Assembly (NCBI RefSeq): GCF_900102545.1
Contig: NZ_FNBN01000001.1
Location: 978,477 to 1,042,476 of the forward strand
Length of the DNA stretch: 64,000 nt
From: Chitinophaga filiformis
GTDB lineage: Bacteria > Bacteroidota > Bacteroidia > Chitinophagales > Chitinophagaceae
Direction of reading: 5' to 3'
Below the pieces are notes generated by a model. The model made no database searches. It was not told the DNA's origin and saw only the letters and a list, made by a program, of their open reading frames with translations. Positions 1-8,448 of this stretch are shown here, piece after piece. Each line of letters opens with the position of its first letter. Within the stretch, counting starts at the first letter, position 1. Position numbers and translations under genes: made by a program.

Positions 1-3000
1 ATCATCCACAATCTCAGCATCGATACCGATGCCGCTCATATTGTCAATAGAGAACAGATTGTAAGCATTTACATAGAAACGGGCTCTTTCTATTTTCACG
101 CGGCTAAGCAGATTCTTAGGGATTGTATACCCTAACTCGATTGTTCTGGCACGCAGGTATTTTACATTGACAAGCCAGAAATCGGAGTTCCTTCCAAAGC
201 TGCTGTGATCTCCGTTATTGAAGCGAAGTGCAGGATATTTTCCAGCTATCCAGCGACTGTTCTTATCCAGCGGATTCTCTCTGTGCCAGCGGTCTTCATA
301 GAGGTCCAGCAACAGGTTACCACCATTCTGGTAAGGGTTACGCATCTCCCAGTTACGATTGAAAGAATAACCGCTGCCACCTGAAAAGTCGATACGCGCA
401 TCGAAACCATTCCATGCTGCGGCGAAGTTCAGACCAAAGTTCACAATAGGATTCCTGCCAGTACCATAACCGATAGGACGCTGATCGTAATCATTAATCA
501 CACCATCATTATTAAGGTCTTTATAGATCAGATCTCCCGGCAGTAATGTTTTGTTGCCGGCGCCATCTATATTCACAGGGTACTTGTTGATCTGTTCCTG
601 CGACTGGAACTGTCCCTGTACCTCATATCCCCAGAAGGTATTGCTGAACCTTTCCTGTACTGAGTTGCGGTAATGATCCCATGAATTGTTGTAAACCGGC
701 TTGTAAGTGTGCAGTGATTTTGCTCTTGCATAGGAGACGTTACCACCTATGTTTAAGTTCACTTTCTGGATTTTGGTAGACCAGGCAACGGAACCTTCTA
801 TACCTGCTACCTGATCGCTGTTCACGTTTTCAGAAGGCAGGGAATAGCCGAGTTCACTGGGTACCAGGATGTCATATTTTGCGCCTAGCAATCCCGTTCT
901 TTTTCTGTTAAAGACATCTACCGCACCGGTGATCTTACCGTCAAGTAAACCGTAGTCAAGGCCTATGTCCAGCGTTTTGCTCACAAACCATGAAATGTTT
1001 TTGATAGGCACGCCTTTGTTGCTGGAACCAATTACAGCATTTCCATCCAGTATAACGGTAGAGGCGTTGTAGTTATAACCTGCCAGGTAGTCGTACGCGC
1101 CAATACCTACATCATCATCACCCAGCTTTCCATAAGAAGCACGGAGTTTCAGTTCACTCACTACTTTTTTGCTAACGAAGCTGAAGAATTTCTCTTCGCT
1201 CAGGCGCCATCCGCCAGAGATAGCCGGGAAGGTACCCCATCTTTTATCTGGTGAAAATTTCCACGAAGCATCCCTGCGTGCAGACACTTCCAGGTAATAT
1301 TTGCCTGCATAGTTATAGTTCACACGACCGATATATCCGAGACGGGCTTCTGTTCCATCAGCATCATTATAAGTATCCATTGTGGAGAAATAGATCAGTG
1401 GCAGCTGATTGGTAGTAGGCACCGAGTGTACATAATTGCTCAGGTCTCTTCTTTTAATACGCTCTGCCACCAAAGTAGCGCCAACAGTATGCTGTCCGAA
1501 TACTTTATTGTAATTGAGCTGTACCTGGATATTAGGTGTAAGGATAGTCCTGTTACGCCTTTCTCTGTACGGGTTGGAGCTACCGCCGGTTGCATTATAG
1601 GAGCTATCTACCGGATTGTAAGTATATACTTTATAGGTATACTCATGTCCGTTCATAATTTCATTGGCATAGTAGTAGGAGAACAATCCTTTCGCTGTCA
1701 GGCCCTCCAGCGGGAACTGGTATTCAGCGGTCAGGTTGGATTGTAATACACGCCAGTCGCTGCGCCAGTAGCCGGACAACTTCTTATTCTGTACAGCCCA
1801 TTGCTCTGTATTGTGACCGATGTCATTGGGATACTCGGGATTATCATTGGCGTAAGCACGTTCAGTAGGCCTGTTACGGAGTATAGCAAAACGGGCAGCC
1901 CAATAGTCATCCACACCTGGTACACCTGGCTGGTCGCGTGTTTCCACGCGTCCGTTGATCTGTGCACCGATCTTAAAACGATCAGATACGCGGGCTTCTA
2001 TATTGCTTTGTACGTTGGTACGTTCGAATGTGAATTCCCTACCCAGTACAGAGTTCTGTTTCAGGTGGGTAGCGGATACGTAGTAGTTGATCCTTTCAGA
2101 ACCACCGGTAAAATTGAGGTTCATCTGTGTAAGGGGGGAGTTGCCTTTTACAATGAACTTATACCAGTCAAAGTTCTTATAACCGGTTTCTGTACCCTGT
2201 TTCCATTTGTCCAGCTCCGCCTGTGTGATGGATGTCTGGCCATACTGGTTCATGTCAGCATCAGCCTTGCCTACCATCCACTGGTAAGCATTGGTGGTTT
2301 TGGGGAAGCGGGTCCAGTTCTGCCATCCTTTGTAAACGTTTACGTTGATGGTGTTACGACTACCCAGTTTACCGCGTTTCGTAGTTACCACAACCACCCC
2401 GTTTGCAGCACGCAAACCATAGATAGCGGCGGAAGCATCTTTCAGCACAGTGATGCTCTCAATGTCGTTGGGAGCAATGTTATTGAACTGACCTTCATCC
2501 TGCTGAATACCATCTATTACATACAGCGGGTTGCCCATGTTCCTGATCTGTATGGAAGCGCTGGCGCCGGGACGGCCATCAGAAAAGCGGAAGGATACGC
2601 CGGCTATTTTACCGGCCAATCCTGCGCTGACAGTGGAGCCAGCATGTATACCATTTAAGTCTCTACTCGTAACAGAGGCAACAGCGCCTGTCAGGGATTC
2701 TTTTTTCTGTGCACCGTAACCAACGATCACCACATCACTCAGCGATGTGGACGATGCTTCCAGCACGGCATTCACATTATCCTTACCATTGATCTCGATC
2801 TCTTTGCTGGCAAAACCTACATAAGTAAATAGCAGGATACCACTCAAAGCCGGTACATTGAAGGCATAGCTACCAGTACCGTCTGTTGTGGCGCCGGTAG
2901 AAGTACCTTTTAATTTTACGCTGACGCCGGGCAGGGGCTGACCTTTATCGTCAGTTACCTTACCGCTGATCCTTACGGGCTGCATCTGTGTACCCGGATC

Positions 3001-3375
3001 TGTGGAAGGTGCGCGTAATCGATTAAGTACAATCTGACGACCAGACACGTGGTACTGTAGTTGCAATGGTGAAAGTAAGCCGTTCAGGATGTTGCCTAAA
3101 GCTTCATTGTCGGCCACTACATCCACCTTGCGGTCTGATTGGATCAGTGAAGAACTGTAAAGGAATTTAACGTCGACCAGTTTTTCTATCTGGCTCAGGA
3201 CCTTGCCGATTGGCTGTTGTTTCAGTTCCAGGGAAATTTTCTGCTGTAGTATTTCCTGGGCGCTGCTGCTTCCGGCAAAGGTGAGGGTGGTAAACAGCAC
3301 TGCAACCAGCAGTTGAGAGGCACATGTACGCGTAACGTGAAAGATTAAATCACGGATTCGTAATCTTTTTTTCAT
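1..3375 (-). CDS. SusC/RagA-family TonB-dependent receptor with STN domain (C-terminus beyond window)
   Basis: Outer-membrane TonB-dependent transporter for import of a glycan or other large nutrient, and probably also a signal transducer. The frame is open from the ATG at 3375 to the left edge (1125 codons). In order I see a basic start and hydrophobic signal segment (about 1-40), an STN secretin/TonB short domain (about 45-100), a carboxypeptidase-regulatory-like domain (about 120-205), the plug (with an Ala-rich IYGLRAANGVVVVTT segment) and a barrel rich in aromatic strands. The last visible residues (AYNLFSIDNMSGIGIDAE) match the SusC C-terminal signature, so probably only a few dozen residues are missing. 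It lies downstream of the ECF sigma and FecR genes on the same strand. STN + FecR + ECF is the classic trans-envelope regulatory set, so the receptor probably signals its own induction. The substrate cannot be told. Any SusD partner would lie outside the window. Confidence 0.95.
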   Translation of the reverse strand, partial: MKKRLRIRDLIFHVTRTCASQLLVAVLFTTLTFAGSSSAQEILQQKISLELKQQPIGKVLSQIEKLVDVKFLYSSSLIQSDRKVDVVADNEALGNILNGLLSPLQLQYHVSGRQIVLNRLRAPSTDPGTQMQPVRISGKVTDDKGQPLPGVSVKLKGTSTGATTDGTGSYAFNVPALSGILLFTYVGFASKEIEINGKDNVNAVLEASSTSLSDVVIVGYGAQKKESLTGAVASVTSRDLNGIHAGSTVSAGLAGKIAGVSFRFSDGRPGASASIQIRNMGNPLYVIDGIQQDEGQFNNIAPNDIESITVLKDASAAIYGLRAANGVVVVTTKRGKLGSRNTINVNVYKGWQNWTRFPKTTNAYQWMVGKADADMNQYGQTSITQAELDKWKQGTETGYKNFDWYKFIVKGNSPLTQMNLNFTGGSERINYYVSATHLKQNSVLGREFTFERTNVQSNIEARVSDRFKIGAQINGRVETRDQPGVPGVDDYWAARFAILRNRPTERAYANDNPEYPNDIGHNTEQWAVQNKKLSGYWRSDWRVLQSNLTAEYQFPLEGLTAKGLFSYYYANEIMNGHEYTYKVYTYNPVDSSYNATGGSSNPYRERRNRTILTPNIQVQLNYNKVFGQHTVGATLVAERIKRRDLSNYVHSVPTTNQLPLIYFSTMDTYNDADGTEARLGYIGRVNYNYAGKYYLEVSARRDASWKFSPDKRWGTFPAISGGWRLSEEKFFSFVSKKVVSELKLRASYGKLGDDDVGIGAYDYLAGYNYNASTVILDGNAVIGSSNKGVPIKNISWFVSKTLDIGLDYGLLDGKITGAVDVFNRKRTGLLGAKYDILVPSELGYSLPSENVNSDQVAGIEGSVAWSTKIQKVNLNIGGNVSYARAKSLHTYKPVYNNSWDHYRNSVQERFSNTFWGYEVQGQFQSQEQINKYPVNIDGAGNKTLLPGDLIYKDLNNDGVINDYDQRPIGYGTGRNPIVNFGLNFAAAWNGFDARIDFSGGSGYSFNRNWEMRNPYQNGGNLLLDLYEDRWHRENPLDKNSRWIAGKYPALRFNNGDHSSFGRNSDFWLVNVKYLRARTIELGYTIPKNLLSRVKIERARFYVNAYNLFSIDNMSGIGIDAEIVDD

Positions 3376-3540
3376 AACTTGGATTGTGTTCCTTAATAAT
3401 ATGGGAAATAGAAGGGCTGTCTTATCCCAGTGGAGCGGGCATAAGGCAACGTGAAATCAGTCATAGCCAGTGGTACGGCCATACCGCTGGCTATTTTCAT
3501 TAAGTACTAGTGTTCATTTTTTAAGATTCTGGTTTAGTTT

Positions 3541-4623
3541 TCAATAACGATGACATCCTTTCGCCGAGAGGGTTATGTCATTCCCCTTAATAATACAGTC
3601 AGCCTCCAGCGCCTTACAGATCAGGCGCATCTTTTCATATAATGGTTCATCTGTCAGCGAAGCCGTCAGCCTGCAATCAGCCAGTAATGCCCTGTCATAG
3701 GCGATATGCACACCATAGGCGTTTTCAATAGTACTCATCACACTATCTACCGGGGCATCATTGAATACGAACGAATAAGTGGTTGCTTCCGGTGCTTCCT
3801 GGTCTATGTGATGCTGTTCTGGCAATTGTACCGATACGGCAAGTGTATTTCTCTGCAATATGGCCTGCTGATTGGCTGAAACGTTTGATACTACCTTACT
3901 CCCCAATGGTTGTACAGAGAGCGCTATTTTACCTGTCTTCACGTACACCTGCACCAGGCTATCCTTATCATATGCCTTTACATGAAAGCTGGTGCCCAGT
4001 ACATTGATCACCATTTCATTGGCATATACGACGAAGGGTTGCAGTGTATTCCGGGATACTTCGAAAAATGCTGCTCCGGTAAGATAAACCTCACGTTTAC
4101 AGTTGTTGGTCGCACATACCGGGTAACTGATCCTGGCGCCGGGCTCTAATACCACTGAACTTCCGTCGGGCAATCTTACTGTCCTGACAGTACTTTCCTC
4201 ATTTACTTCTTCTATGCGTCTATTGCCATCGAGCTTTGCTTCTTTCAGCAAACGGGTGTACGCGACTGCCGTTTCCTTCTCCGGGCGCATCCACCAGAGG
4301 GCTGCACCAGCCATGATACATACTGCCGCCGCGGCCCAATACCAGTAGGTAAAACGGCTTTTTTTTACAGGCGCCATTCCGGTAGTGTCCATCTGGCTCC
4401 TGATCTGATCCCACATCTGCTGCTGGTCCTGCGCTTTCAGTTGAAAGGGAGGTAGCTGTGCAGCTGCCAGAATGATGGTCCTTGCCTGTAATATCAGCTC
4501 CTGTTTACCAGGATACTGTTTAATCACCTGTTCCCAATGAGCGCCATCCCTGCCTTCCTTTACCCAAGCCACAAAAGAATCGTCACAGACAAAATCTGCG
4601 GTATCGTATGCTGAATAATCCAT
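3541..4623 (-). CDS. FecR-family anti-sigma factor (DUF4974 C-terminus)
   Basis: Inner-membrane anti-sigma regulator, 360 aa, expected to hold the neighbouring ECF sigma factor and release it when the STN-bearing TonB receptor is occupied. The cytoplasmic N-terminal part is about residues 1-90. A single transmembrane helix rich in Trp and Ala lies at about 91-111. A FecR periplasmic domain follows at about 143-240 (LPDGSSVVLEPGARISYP, then VYLTGAAFFEVS and VLGTSFHVKAY, all typical). The C-terminal DUF4974 domain at about 285-350 is STN-like. It starts with ATG, lies 162 bp downstream of the sigma gene and is followed after 165 bp by the SusC receptor, all on the minus strand. The family assignment is strong. 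The specific pairing is inferred from gene order. Confidence 0.95.
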   Translation of the reverse strand: MDYSAYDTADFVCDDSFVAWVKEGRDGAHWEQVIKQYPGKQELILQARTIILAAAQLPPFQLKAQDQQQMWDQIRSQMDTTGMAPVKKSRFTYWYWAAAAVCIMAGAALWWMRPEKETAVAYTRLLKEAKLDGNRRIEEVNEESTVRTVRLPDGSSVVLEPGARISYPVCATNNCKREVYLTGAAFFEVSRNTLQPFVVYANEMVINVLGTSFHVKAYDKDSLVQVYVKTGKIALSVQPLGSKVVSNVSANQQAILQRNTLAVSVQLPEQHHIDQEAPEATTYSFVFNDAPVDSVMSTIENAYGVHIAYDRALLADCRLTASLTDEPLYEKMRLICKALEADCIIKGNDITLSAKGCHRY

Positions 4624-4785
4624 AGCATTAAGTGCCTTTCCGACAGTATTTATAATGATAAAGGCGGGAAGCTTTCGTTTTAACTCACTTCTCCTGAAAA
4701 AAATTTATTCTTTTTTTGCCAGGCAGAGATCTGGTATTGCAGAATGGTCAGTAAACCGCCAGCTGTGAATAAGGTATGCACAGGG

Positions 4786-5355
4786 TTACTTCCATCCTTC
4801 ACGGAGTTTAACAATGGCGCGTTGTACGAGGTTTCTCACAGATTGTTCATTGATCTGCAGGATGCCTGCGATTTCTTCCCAGCTGAAGTTATCGTAAAAA
4901 CGTAGGCGGATCACTTCCTGCTGCCGTTCAGGCAGGCGGGCCATCAGTTGCTGCAGCCGTTGCAGCAGCAACAGGTATTCTTCTGTTTTTATTTTGAGCT
5001 CTTCGATGGATTCTGTTTGTAACGGTGTGGTGGAAGGTATGGGTTTGATATCGGCCATCCGGTGCAGGCGGCGGCGTAGAGAGCGGAAAAGATAATATTT
5101 AATGGAGCTGGTGTCGGAGAGGTTATGTCGTGTACGCCAGAGGTCAGCAAACAGGTCCTGCATGGCATCCTGTACCAGGGCGGCGTCGGGAACAAGGTGA
5201 TAGCCATAGTTGTACAGTGTGCCTGCGTATCGCTGGTACATTTCACTGAATGCTTCTGTGTCTCCTTGTTTAAAAGCTATCCATAGCTCGTGGTCCGCTA
5301 TGGATGCATGGTTGATATTTTCGGACCCCGCCAATTTACCTCGTTTAAAGTACAA
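4786..5355 (-). CDS. ECF-family RNA polymerase sigma-70 factor
   Basis: Extracytoplasmic-function sigma factor of about 189 aa, expected to drive the downstream FecR/SusC genes. Region 2 spans about residues 25-90 (AFSEMYQRYAGTLYNYGY and DAMQDLFADLWRTR). Region 4 spans about 130-187 (LPERQQEVIRLRFYDNFSWEEIAGILQ, read as two adjacent segments of a helix-turn-helix). There is no ATG in frame upstream of region 2: the frame opens after a TAG at 5365-5367. The start is therefore TTG at 5355, or a second TTG at 5334. A terminator-like hairpin (5424-5445) sits about 60 bp upstream on the same strand, so the gene may have an attenuated leader. Function is confident, the exact start is not. Confidence 0.92.
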   Translation of the reverse strand: MYFKRGKLAGSENINHASIADHELWIAFKQGDTEAFSEMYQRYAGTLYNYGYHLVPDAALVQDAMQDLFADLWRTRHNLSDTSSIKYYLFRSLRRRLHRMADIKPIPSTTPLQTESIEELKIKTEEYLLLLQRLQQLMARLPERQQEVIRLRFYDNFSWEEIAGILQINEQSVRNLVQRAIVKLREGWK

Positions 5356-5411
5356 CAGTTCAAACTATTGCATCTAAAGTACAAGCTATAAAATTTAAAT
5401 GACAAGGGGTA

Positions 5412-5516
5412 GAAAATAAAAAGGGGCCTGATGAAAATCAGGCCCTCCCCAAATTAACCATTAAAAAACTCATTTGAATTTTGCTGTATCAAAAATAGGA
5501 TGAATCCGTGTTTCAA
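5412..5516 (-). ncRNA. Candidate small RNA or attenuated leader, hairpin family member 1
   Basis: On the minus strand I see a promoter-like TTG (5514-5516), 16 bp, then TATTTTTG (5490-5497), which fits the Bacteroidota TTG-N17-TAnnTTTG pattern. About 40 nt past the expected start lies a perfect 9-bp hairpin (5424-5445, GGGCCTGAT/ATCAGGCCC) followed by a T-rich run (5412-5422). This would make an RNA of about 70 nt ending in an intrinsic terminator. In plus sense the loop is GAAA, a GNRA tetraloop, so the opposite orientation is also possible. It resembles loci at 6433 and 25804. It could be a free sRNA or the leader of the ECF sigma gene that starts at 5355. Confidence 0.45.
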
Positions 5517-5726
5517 CTGTTAATCGTAAGTTAATGATTTTAAATAATTTGGGTTGGGCAAATGCGTTAGTTGCAGGGTAAATACAACTGCTGCATTCCG
5601 ACCTACTCTATGAGATCCGTCTGGGATGCGTCTGGTATACGTCCGGTATACCTTGGGTATAAAGCGTACTACCAATACGGCGATCATTTGTTTTAACAGC
5701 ACCCCGAACGGAATGGTATACCCCCC

Positions 5727-5858
5727 GCACCGGCATTTACAACCAATACCATTAACAAAACATAATAGGACTCCGGTAGGAGTTCCATTGTTTGTAGCGC
5801 GGGGTGATAGCCCCGGGAAAACGTGTTTGTAGCGCGGGGTGATAGCCCCGGGAAAACG
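5727..5858. repeat. 132-bp direct repeat, copy 1
   Basis: This copy matches 5906-6037 at an offset of exactly 179 bp, with only a few substitutions (for example aaccaat versus aacaaat, and agttcc versus agtccc). Each copy contains a short hairpin (GGACTCC-GGTA-GGAGT, 5768-5786 here) and two tandem 35-bp units that begin TTTGTAGCGCGGGGTG (5791 and 5826). The frames crossing it differ in every copy and have the look of translated repeats, not of genes, so I read it as a non-coding segmental duplication. Confidence 0.9.
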
Positions 5859-6128
5859 TTTGTAACGCGGATGCCATTCCCGGGAAACGGGTTGGTTTCA
5901 ATCCGGCACCGGCATTTACAACAAATACCATTAACAAAACATAATAGGACTCCGGTAGGAGTCCCATTGTTTGTAGCGCGGGGTGATAGCCCCGGGAAAA
6001 CGTGTTTGTAGCGCGGGGTGATAGCCCCGGGAAAACGTGTTTGTAGCGTGGGGTGATAACCCCGGGAAAACGGAATGATGATAACCCCCGGGAAACGTAT
6101 TCGTAACGCGGGGTGATAACCGGGCGCA
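5791..6128. repeat. Array of 33-35-bp GC-rich hairpin repeats
   Basis: Units beginning TTTGTAGCGCGGGG occur at 5791, 5826, 5970, 6005 and 6040, with degenerate units at 5859 and near 6097. The period is 35 bp where units are adjacent. Each unit carries the inverted repeat CGGGG-TGATAG-CCCCG and the six-base palindrome CCCGGG, then a short A-run. The unit is much richer in G+C than the flanking DNA. It resembles the short palindromic intergenic repeats (REP-like or MITE-derived) known from many bacterial genomes. No transposase or flanking target-site duplication is seen. Confidence 0.85.
5906..6037. repeat. 132-bp direct repeat, copy 2
   Basis: Second copy of the segment at 5727-5858, shifted by 179 bp. 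The internal hairpin is perfect here (GGACTCCGGTAGGAGTCC, 5947-5964). Tandem units start at 5970 and 6005, and a further unit follows at 6040 outside the copy. Between the two copies (5859-5905) lies a degenerate unit with TTTGTAACGCGG, so the array has grown by both unit-level and segment-level duplication. Confidence 0.9.
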
Positions 6129-6197
6129 ACGGAATGGTTCCCCAGGCCCCAAAACATTCTGATATTATTTTAACACAATACCCCTATTCGAACAAGC

Positions 6198-6238
6198 GTC
6201 GAATTAGCGTCGAAGACGTGTCGAATTAGCGTCGAAGA
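6198..6238. repeat. Tandem 22-bp repeat (two copies)
   Basis: A 19-bp sequence (GTCGAATTAGCGTCGAAGA) occurs at 6198-6216 and again, without a change, at 6220-6238, a period of 22 bp. The unit itself contains two GTCGAA half-units. It lies between two diverged copies of a segment containing GCCCCAAAA and TTATTTTAAC (about 6144-6180 and 6275-6319). No coding frame fits it. Confidence 0.8.
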
Positions 6239-6423
6239 AGCGCCGGCGTTAATCTGGTATAAAAAAGATATAAAAAGCCCCAAAATGAGACATCACTGAT
6301 GTTATTTTAACCCAAAAGACTGAGAGAACAAGGAGAGATAAAGCAGAGAAGACGGAGAGAATAAGCAGAGAAGATTCAAACCGGTTAAAGAGTGCGAGAA
6401 ACCATGTAGGTCAGATCCGTGGG

Positions 6424-6500
6424 AAAAAACAGGCCCCCGCAAGAAATTGCAGGGGCTTACCATTTAACCTATATTCTGTACTGTAGCATCAAATTCTTTA
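6424..6500 (-). ncRNA. Candidate small RNA/terminator, hairpin family member 2
   Basis: A 9-pair hairpin with one C-A mismatch and a GAAA loop in plus sense spans 6433-6456. On the minus strand it is followed by a T6 run (complement of 6424-6429), a good intrinsic terminator. No minus-strand gene lies upstream, so the transcript would have to start in the 200 bp before the WYL regulator. An AGAATTTG sequence at 6490-6497 is only a weak -7 match. The upstream stretch shares TTTGAT, ACAG and AATGGT with the member at 5412-5516. Confidence 0.35.
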
Positions 6501-6662
6501 AATATTTTCCAGGGACCTTCACATTTTACTCATTCTGTTATCACTTAGATCATCCTCGAAAATGTCGCCCTCAAATATTTGTTGTATCTAAGACTGGGTA
6601 TTATAACCGAAGTTTAATCGGTGTTCGGATTTTTTTTCATTTTTATTCTAACTTGCCGTCAT

Positions 6663-7613
6663 ATGAACAGGATCGACCGTCTTTCCGCCATTCTTATCCA
6701 GCTACAGGGCAAGAAAGTGGTGCGTGCCGCTGAAATAGCGGAACGCTTCGATATCAGCCTCCGTACGGTATACAGGGACGTCAGAGCGCTCCAGGAAGCT
6801 GGTGTGCCTGTAGGTGCGGAAGCGGGTACCGGCTATTACCTGGTGGAAGGGTATCACCTGCCTCCTGTTATGTTCAGCCGGGAAGAGGCCGCTGCATTGC
6901 TAACGGGTGAGAAACTGATGGCCAATCTGAGCGACCGTTCCAACAGGAAGGAATTCAGTAACGCCATGCAGAAGATAAAGGCGGTATTAAGAGGCAGTGA
7001 GAAAGACTTCCTGGAATCGCTGGAAGACAATATTGCGGTGGTGAGCCGCCGGCCACCCGTAGGAGAAGAGTTCCCCAACCGCTTTCTTTCCGATATTCAA
7101 TACTCCCTGGGCAAACAGCAGATCCTTCAGCTGGATTATTTCGCCCTCCATAATGAAACACTCACCAAACGGGATGTAGAACCCATTGGTATCATTTTCA
7201 TGAGTGGTAACTGGTACCTGATTGCCTGGTGCCGACTGCGGCATGGGTACCGGAATTTCAGAATGGACCGTATCAAGAATGTCACTGTTTCCACAGAGCC
7301 ATATGACAGGACCCGGCATATCACCCTCAAAGAATATATAGACAAATATGCCGAATACGATACCCAACCCTATGAGGTGAAAGTGCGTTTCCCCGCATCA
7401 TTTGCCCGCCGCATAGGCGAGCAGTTTTATTATGGCCTGGTTGAAGAACGGGCTGTGGGAGAATGCACCGAAATGACCTTCATGGCGCCCTGCCTGGAAT
7501 GGTTTGGCCGCTGGCTGTTGACATGGGGTTCAGCGCCTGAGATCGTTGCGCCTCAGGAACTTGTAGAAAAAATGCAGGTACTGGCCCTGGAAATAAAACA
7601 ACATTATTTATAA
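6663..7613 (+). CDS. WYL-domain transcriptional regulator (YafY/DeoR-type HTH)
   Basis: DNA-binding regulator of 316 aa. An N-terminal helix-turn-helix spans about 5-58 (MNRIDRLSAILIQLQ, then VRAAEIAERFDISLRTVYRD), which is the standard start of this family. A WYL ligand-sensing domain lies at about 140-215 (QLDYFALHNET, EPIGIIFMSGNWYLIAWCRL). A C-terminal WCX extension follows. A frame extension to 6621 would add 14 hydrophobic residues that the family lacks, so I place the start at the ATG at 6663. The gene is monocistronic or may share a transcript with the GyrI-like gene 210 bp downstream. Targets and ligand are unknown. Confidence 0.92.
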   Translation: MNRIDRLSAILIQLQGKKVVRAAEIAERFDISLRTVYRDVRALQEAGVPVGAEAGTGYYLVEGYHLPPVMFSREEAAALLTGEKLMANLSDRSNRKEFSNAMQKIKAVLRGSEKDFLESLEDNIAVVSRRPPVGEEFPNRFLSDIQYSLGKQQILQLDYFALHNETLTKRDVEPIGIIFMSGNWYLIAWCRLRHGYRNFRMDRIKNVTVSTEPYDRTRHITLKEYIDKYAEYDTQPYEVKVRFPASFARRIGEQFYYGLVEERAVGECTEMTFMAPCLEWFGRWLLTWGSAPEIVAPQELVEKMQVLALEIKQHYL

Positions 7614-7823
7614 CCCCGTTTTTCGCTCCTGACATAAGGCTGTCACTTCCCCCATTTTTCTTTGTATCAGTAAAATAACTCTTTACTGATGAAATTACAT
7701 CTATGGTGCCACTGGTTATTGTTGATCATTGGTAGCGTGCACCAGTTCACGCTGTCTGAGAAGACGTGTGTTATAACGCATAAGATTAAACGCAATACTA
7801 ACAACCCATGTTATACTAAAACA

Positions 7824-8435
7824 ATGTCTATGTCAAAAACAGATCTAACCAGGATACACAAGGAACTTTACACGGCACAGGCTACGCCGGCGCTCATCTT
7901 TGTACCTGCCGGCCATTACATCAGCATCAGCGGTAAAGGCGATCCTAACGGTCCTTTGTTTGCAGACAGTACGCAGGCGCTATATACTGCTGCCTACAGT
8001 ATTAAAAATGTATACAAACAATCGGGACAGGATTTTACTGTCAGCAAACTGGAGGGTACCTGGTGGGTGAACTCCGACAGTCACAATCCTGTAGCAGAAG
8101 TGCCCAGAGAGGAATGGCACTGGCAATTGCTGATCCGCATGCCTGATTATGTAGTGAGTGCAGTTGTACAGCAAACATTGAAGGCGGCTTTTCTGAAGAA
8201 ACAATTACCCCTGCTGCAGCAGGTCACACTTTCTGCGCTGGCAGAAGGCAGATGTGTACAGATCATGCATAAAGGACCTTATTCCGAAGAACCGGCCACA
8301 TTACAACTGATGGAAAATTTTATCAGGAAAGAAGGACTGATAAGGAATGGCAGGCATCATGAGATCTATCTCTCAGATCCGCGTAAGACAGCGCCAGACA
8401 GGATGAAGACGATCCTGCGGCAACCCGTGAAGTAA
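7824..8435 (+). CDS. GyrI-like small-molecule-binding domain protein
   Basis: Cytoplasmic protein of 203 aa resembling stand-alone GyrI-like (SHS2/AraC effector-binding) proteins. It opens MSMSKTDLTRIHKELYTAQ, followed by a GKGDPN segment and a C-terminal EGRCVQIMHKGPYSEEP motif typical of this group, and ends in DPRKTAPDRMKTILRQPV. The frame is open further upstream to 7689, but that part (hydrophobic then Cys/Lys-rich) is unlike the family, so I use the ATG at 7824. No HTH is present. Placement beside a WYL regulator suggests a role in responding to a small molecule or xenobiotic. This is inference. Confidence 0.82.
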   Translation: MSMSKTDLTRIHKELYTAQATPALIFVPAGHYISISGKGDPNGPLFADSTQALYTAAYSIKNVYKQSGQDFTVSKLEGTWWVNSDSHNPVAEVPREEWHWQLLIRMPDYVVSAVVQQTLKAAFLKKQLPLLQQVTLSALAEGRCVQIMHKGPYSEEPATLQLMENFIRKEGLIRNGRHHEIYLSDPRKTAPDRMKTILRQPVK

Positions 8436-8448
8436 GTAACGAAGCTGA

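Larger units (their letters stand above)
5356..6662. other. 1.3-kb gene-free repeat-rich region
   Basis: No gene is supported between the ECF sigma gene and the WYL regulator. The stretch holds, from left to right: the hairpin locus at 5412-5516, the 132-bp direct repeats with their 35-bp unit array (5727-6128), the 22-bp tandem repeat (6198-6238), a purine-rich run with recurring GAGA/AGCAGAGAAG (about 6320-6380), and the hairpin at 6433-6456. Open frames here read through the repeat units in several phases and are not credible proteins. Confidence 0.8.

Noticed and set aside
1801-2658. 285-codon plus-strand frame inside the first SusC gene
   Set aside because: It is antisense to a well-supported receptor frame, and its translation has no domain.
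5791-6075. Possible CRISPR array
   Set aside because: Units follow each other with no unique spacers, the repeat is itself G+C-rich and palindromic, and there are no cas genes in the window.
5693-6157. Several overlapping open frames (up to 154 codons) on both strands, with recurring FPGLSPRATN-like and RGYHPALQ-like strings
   Set aside because: They are translations of the hairpin repeat units in different phases. They start and stop with repeat copies and have no independent domain.
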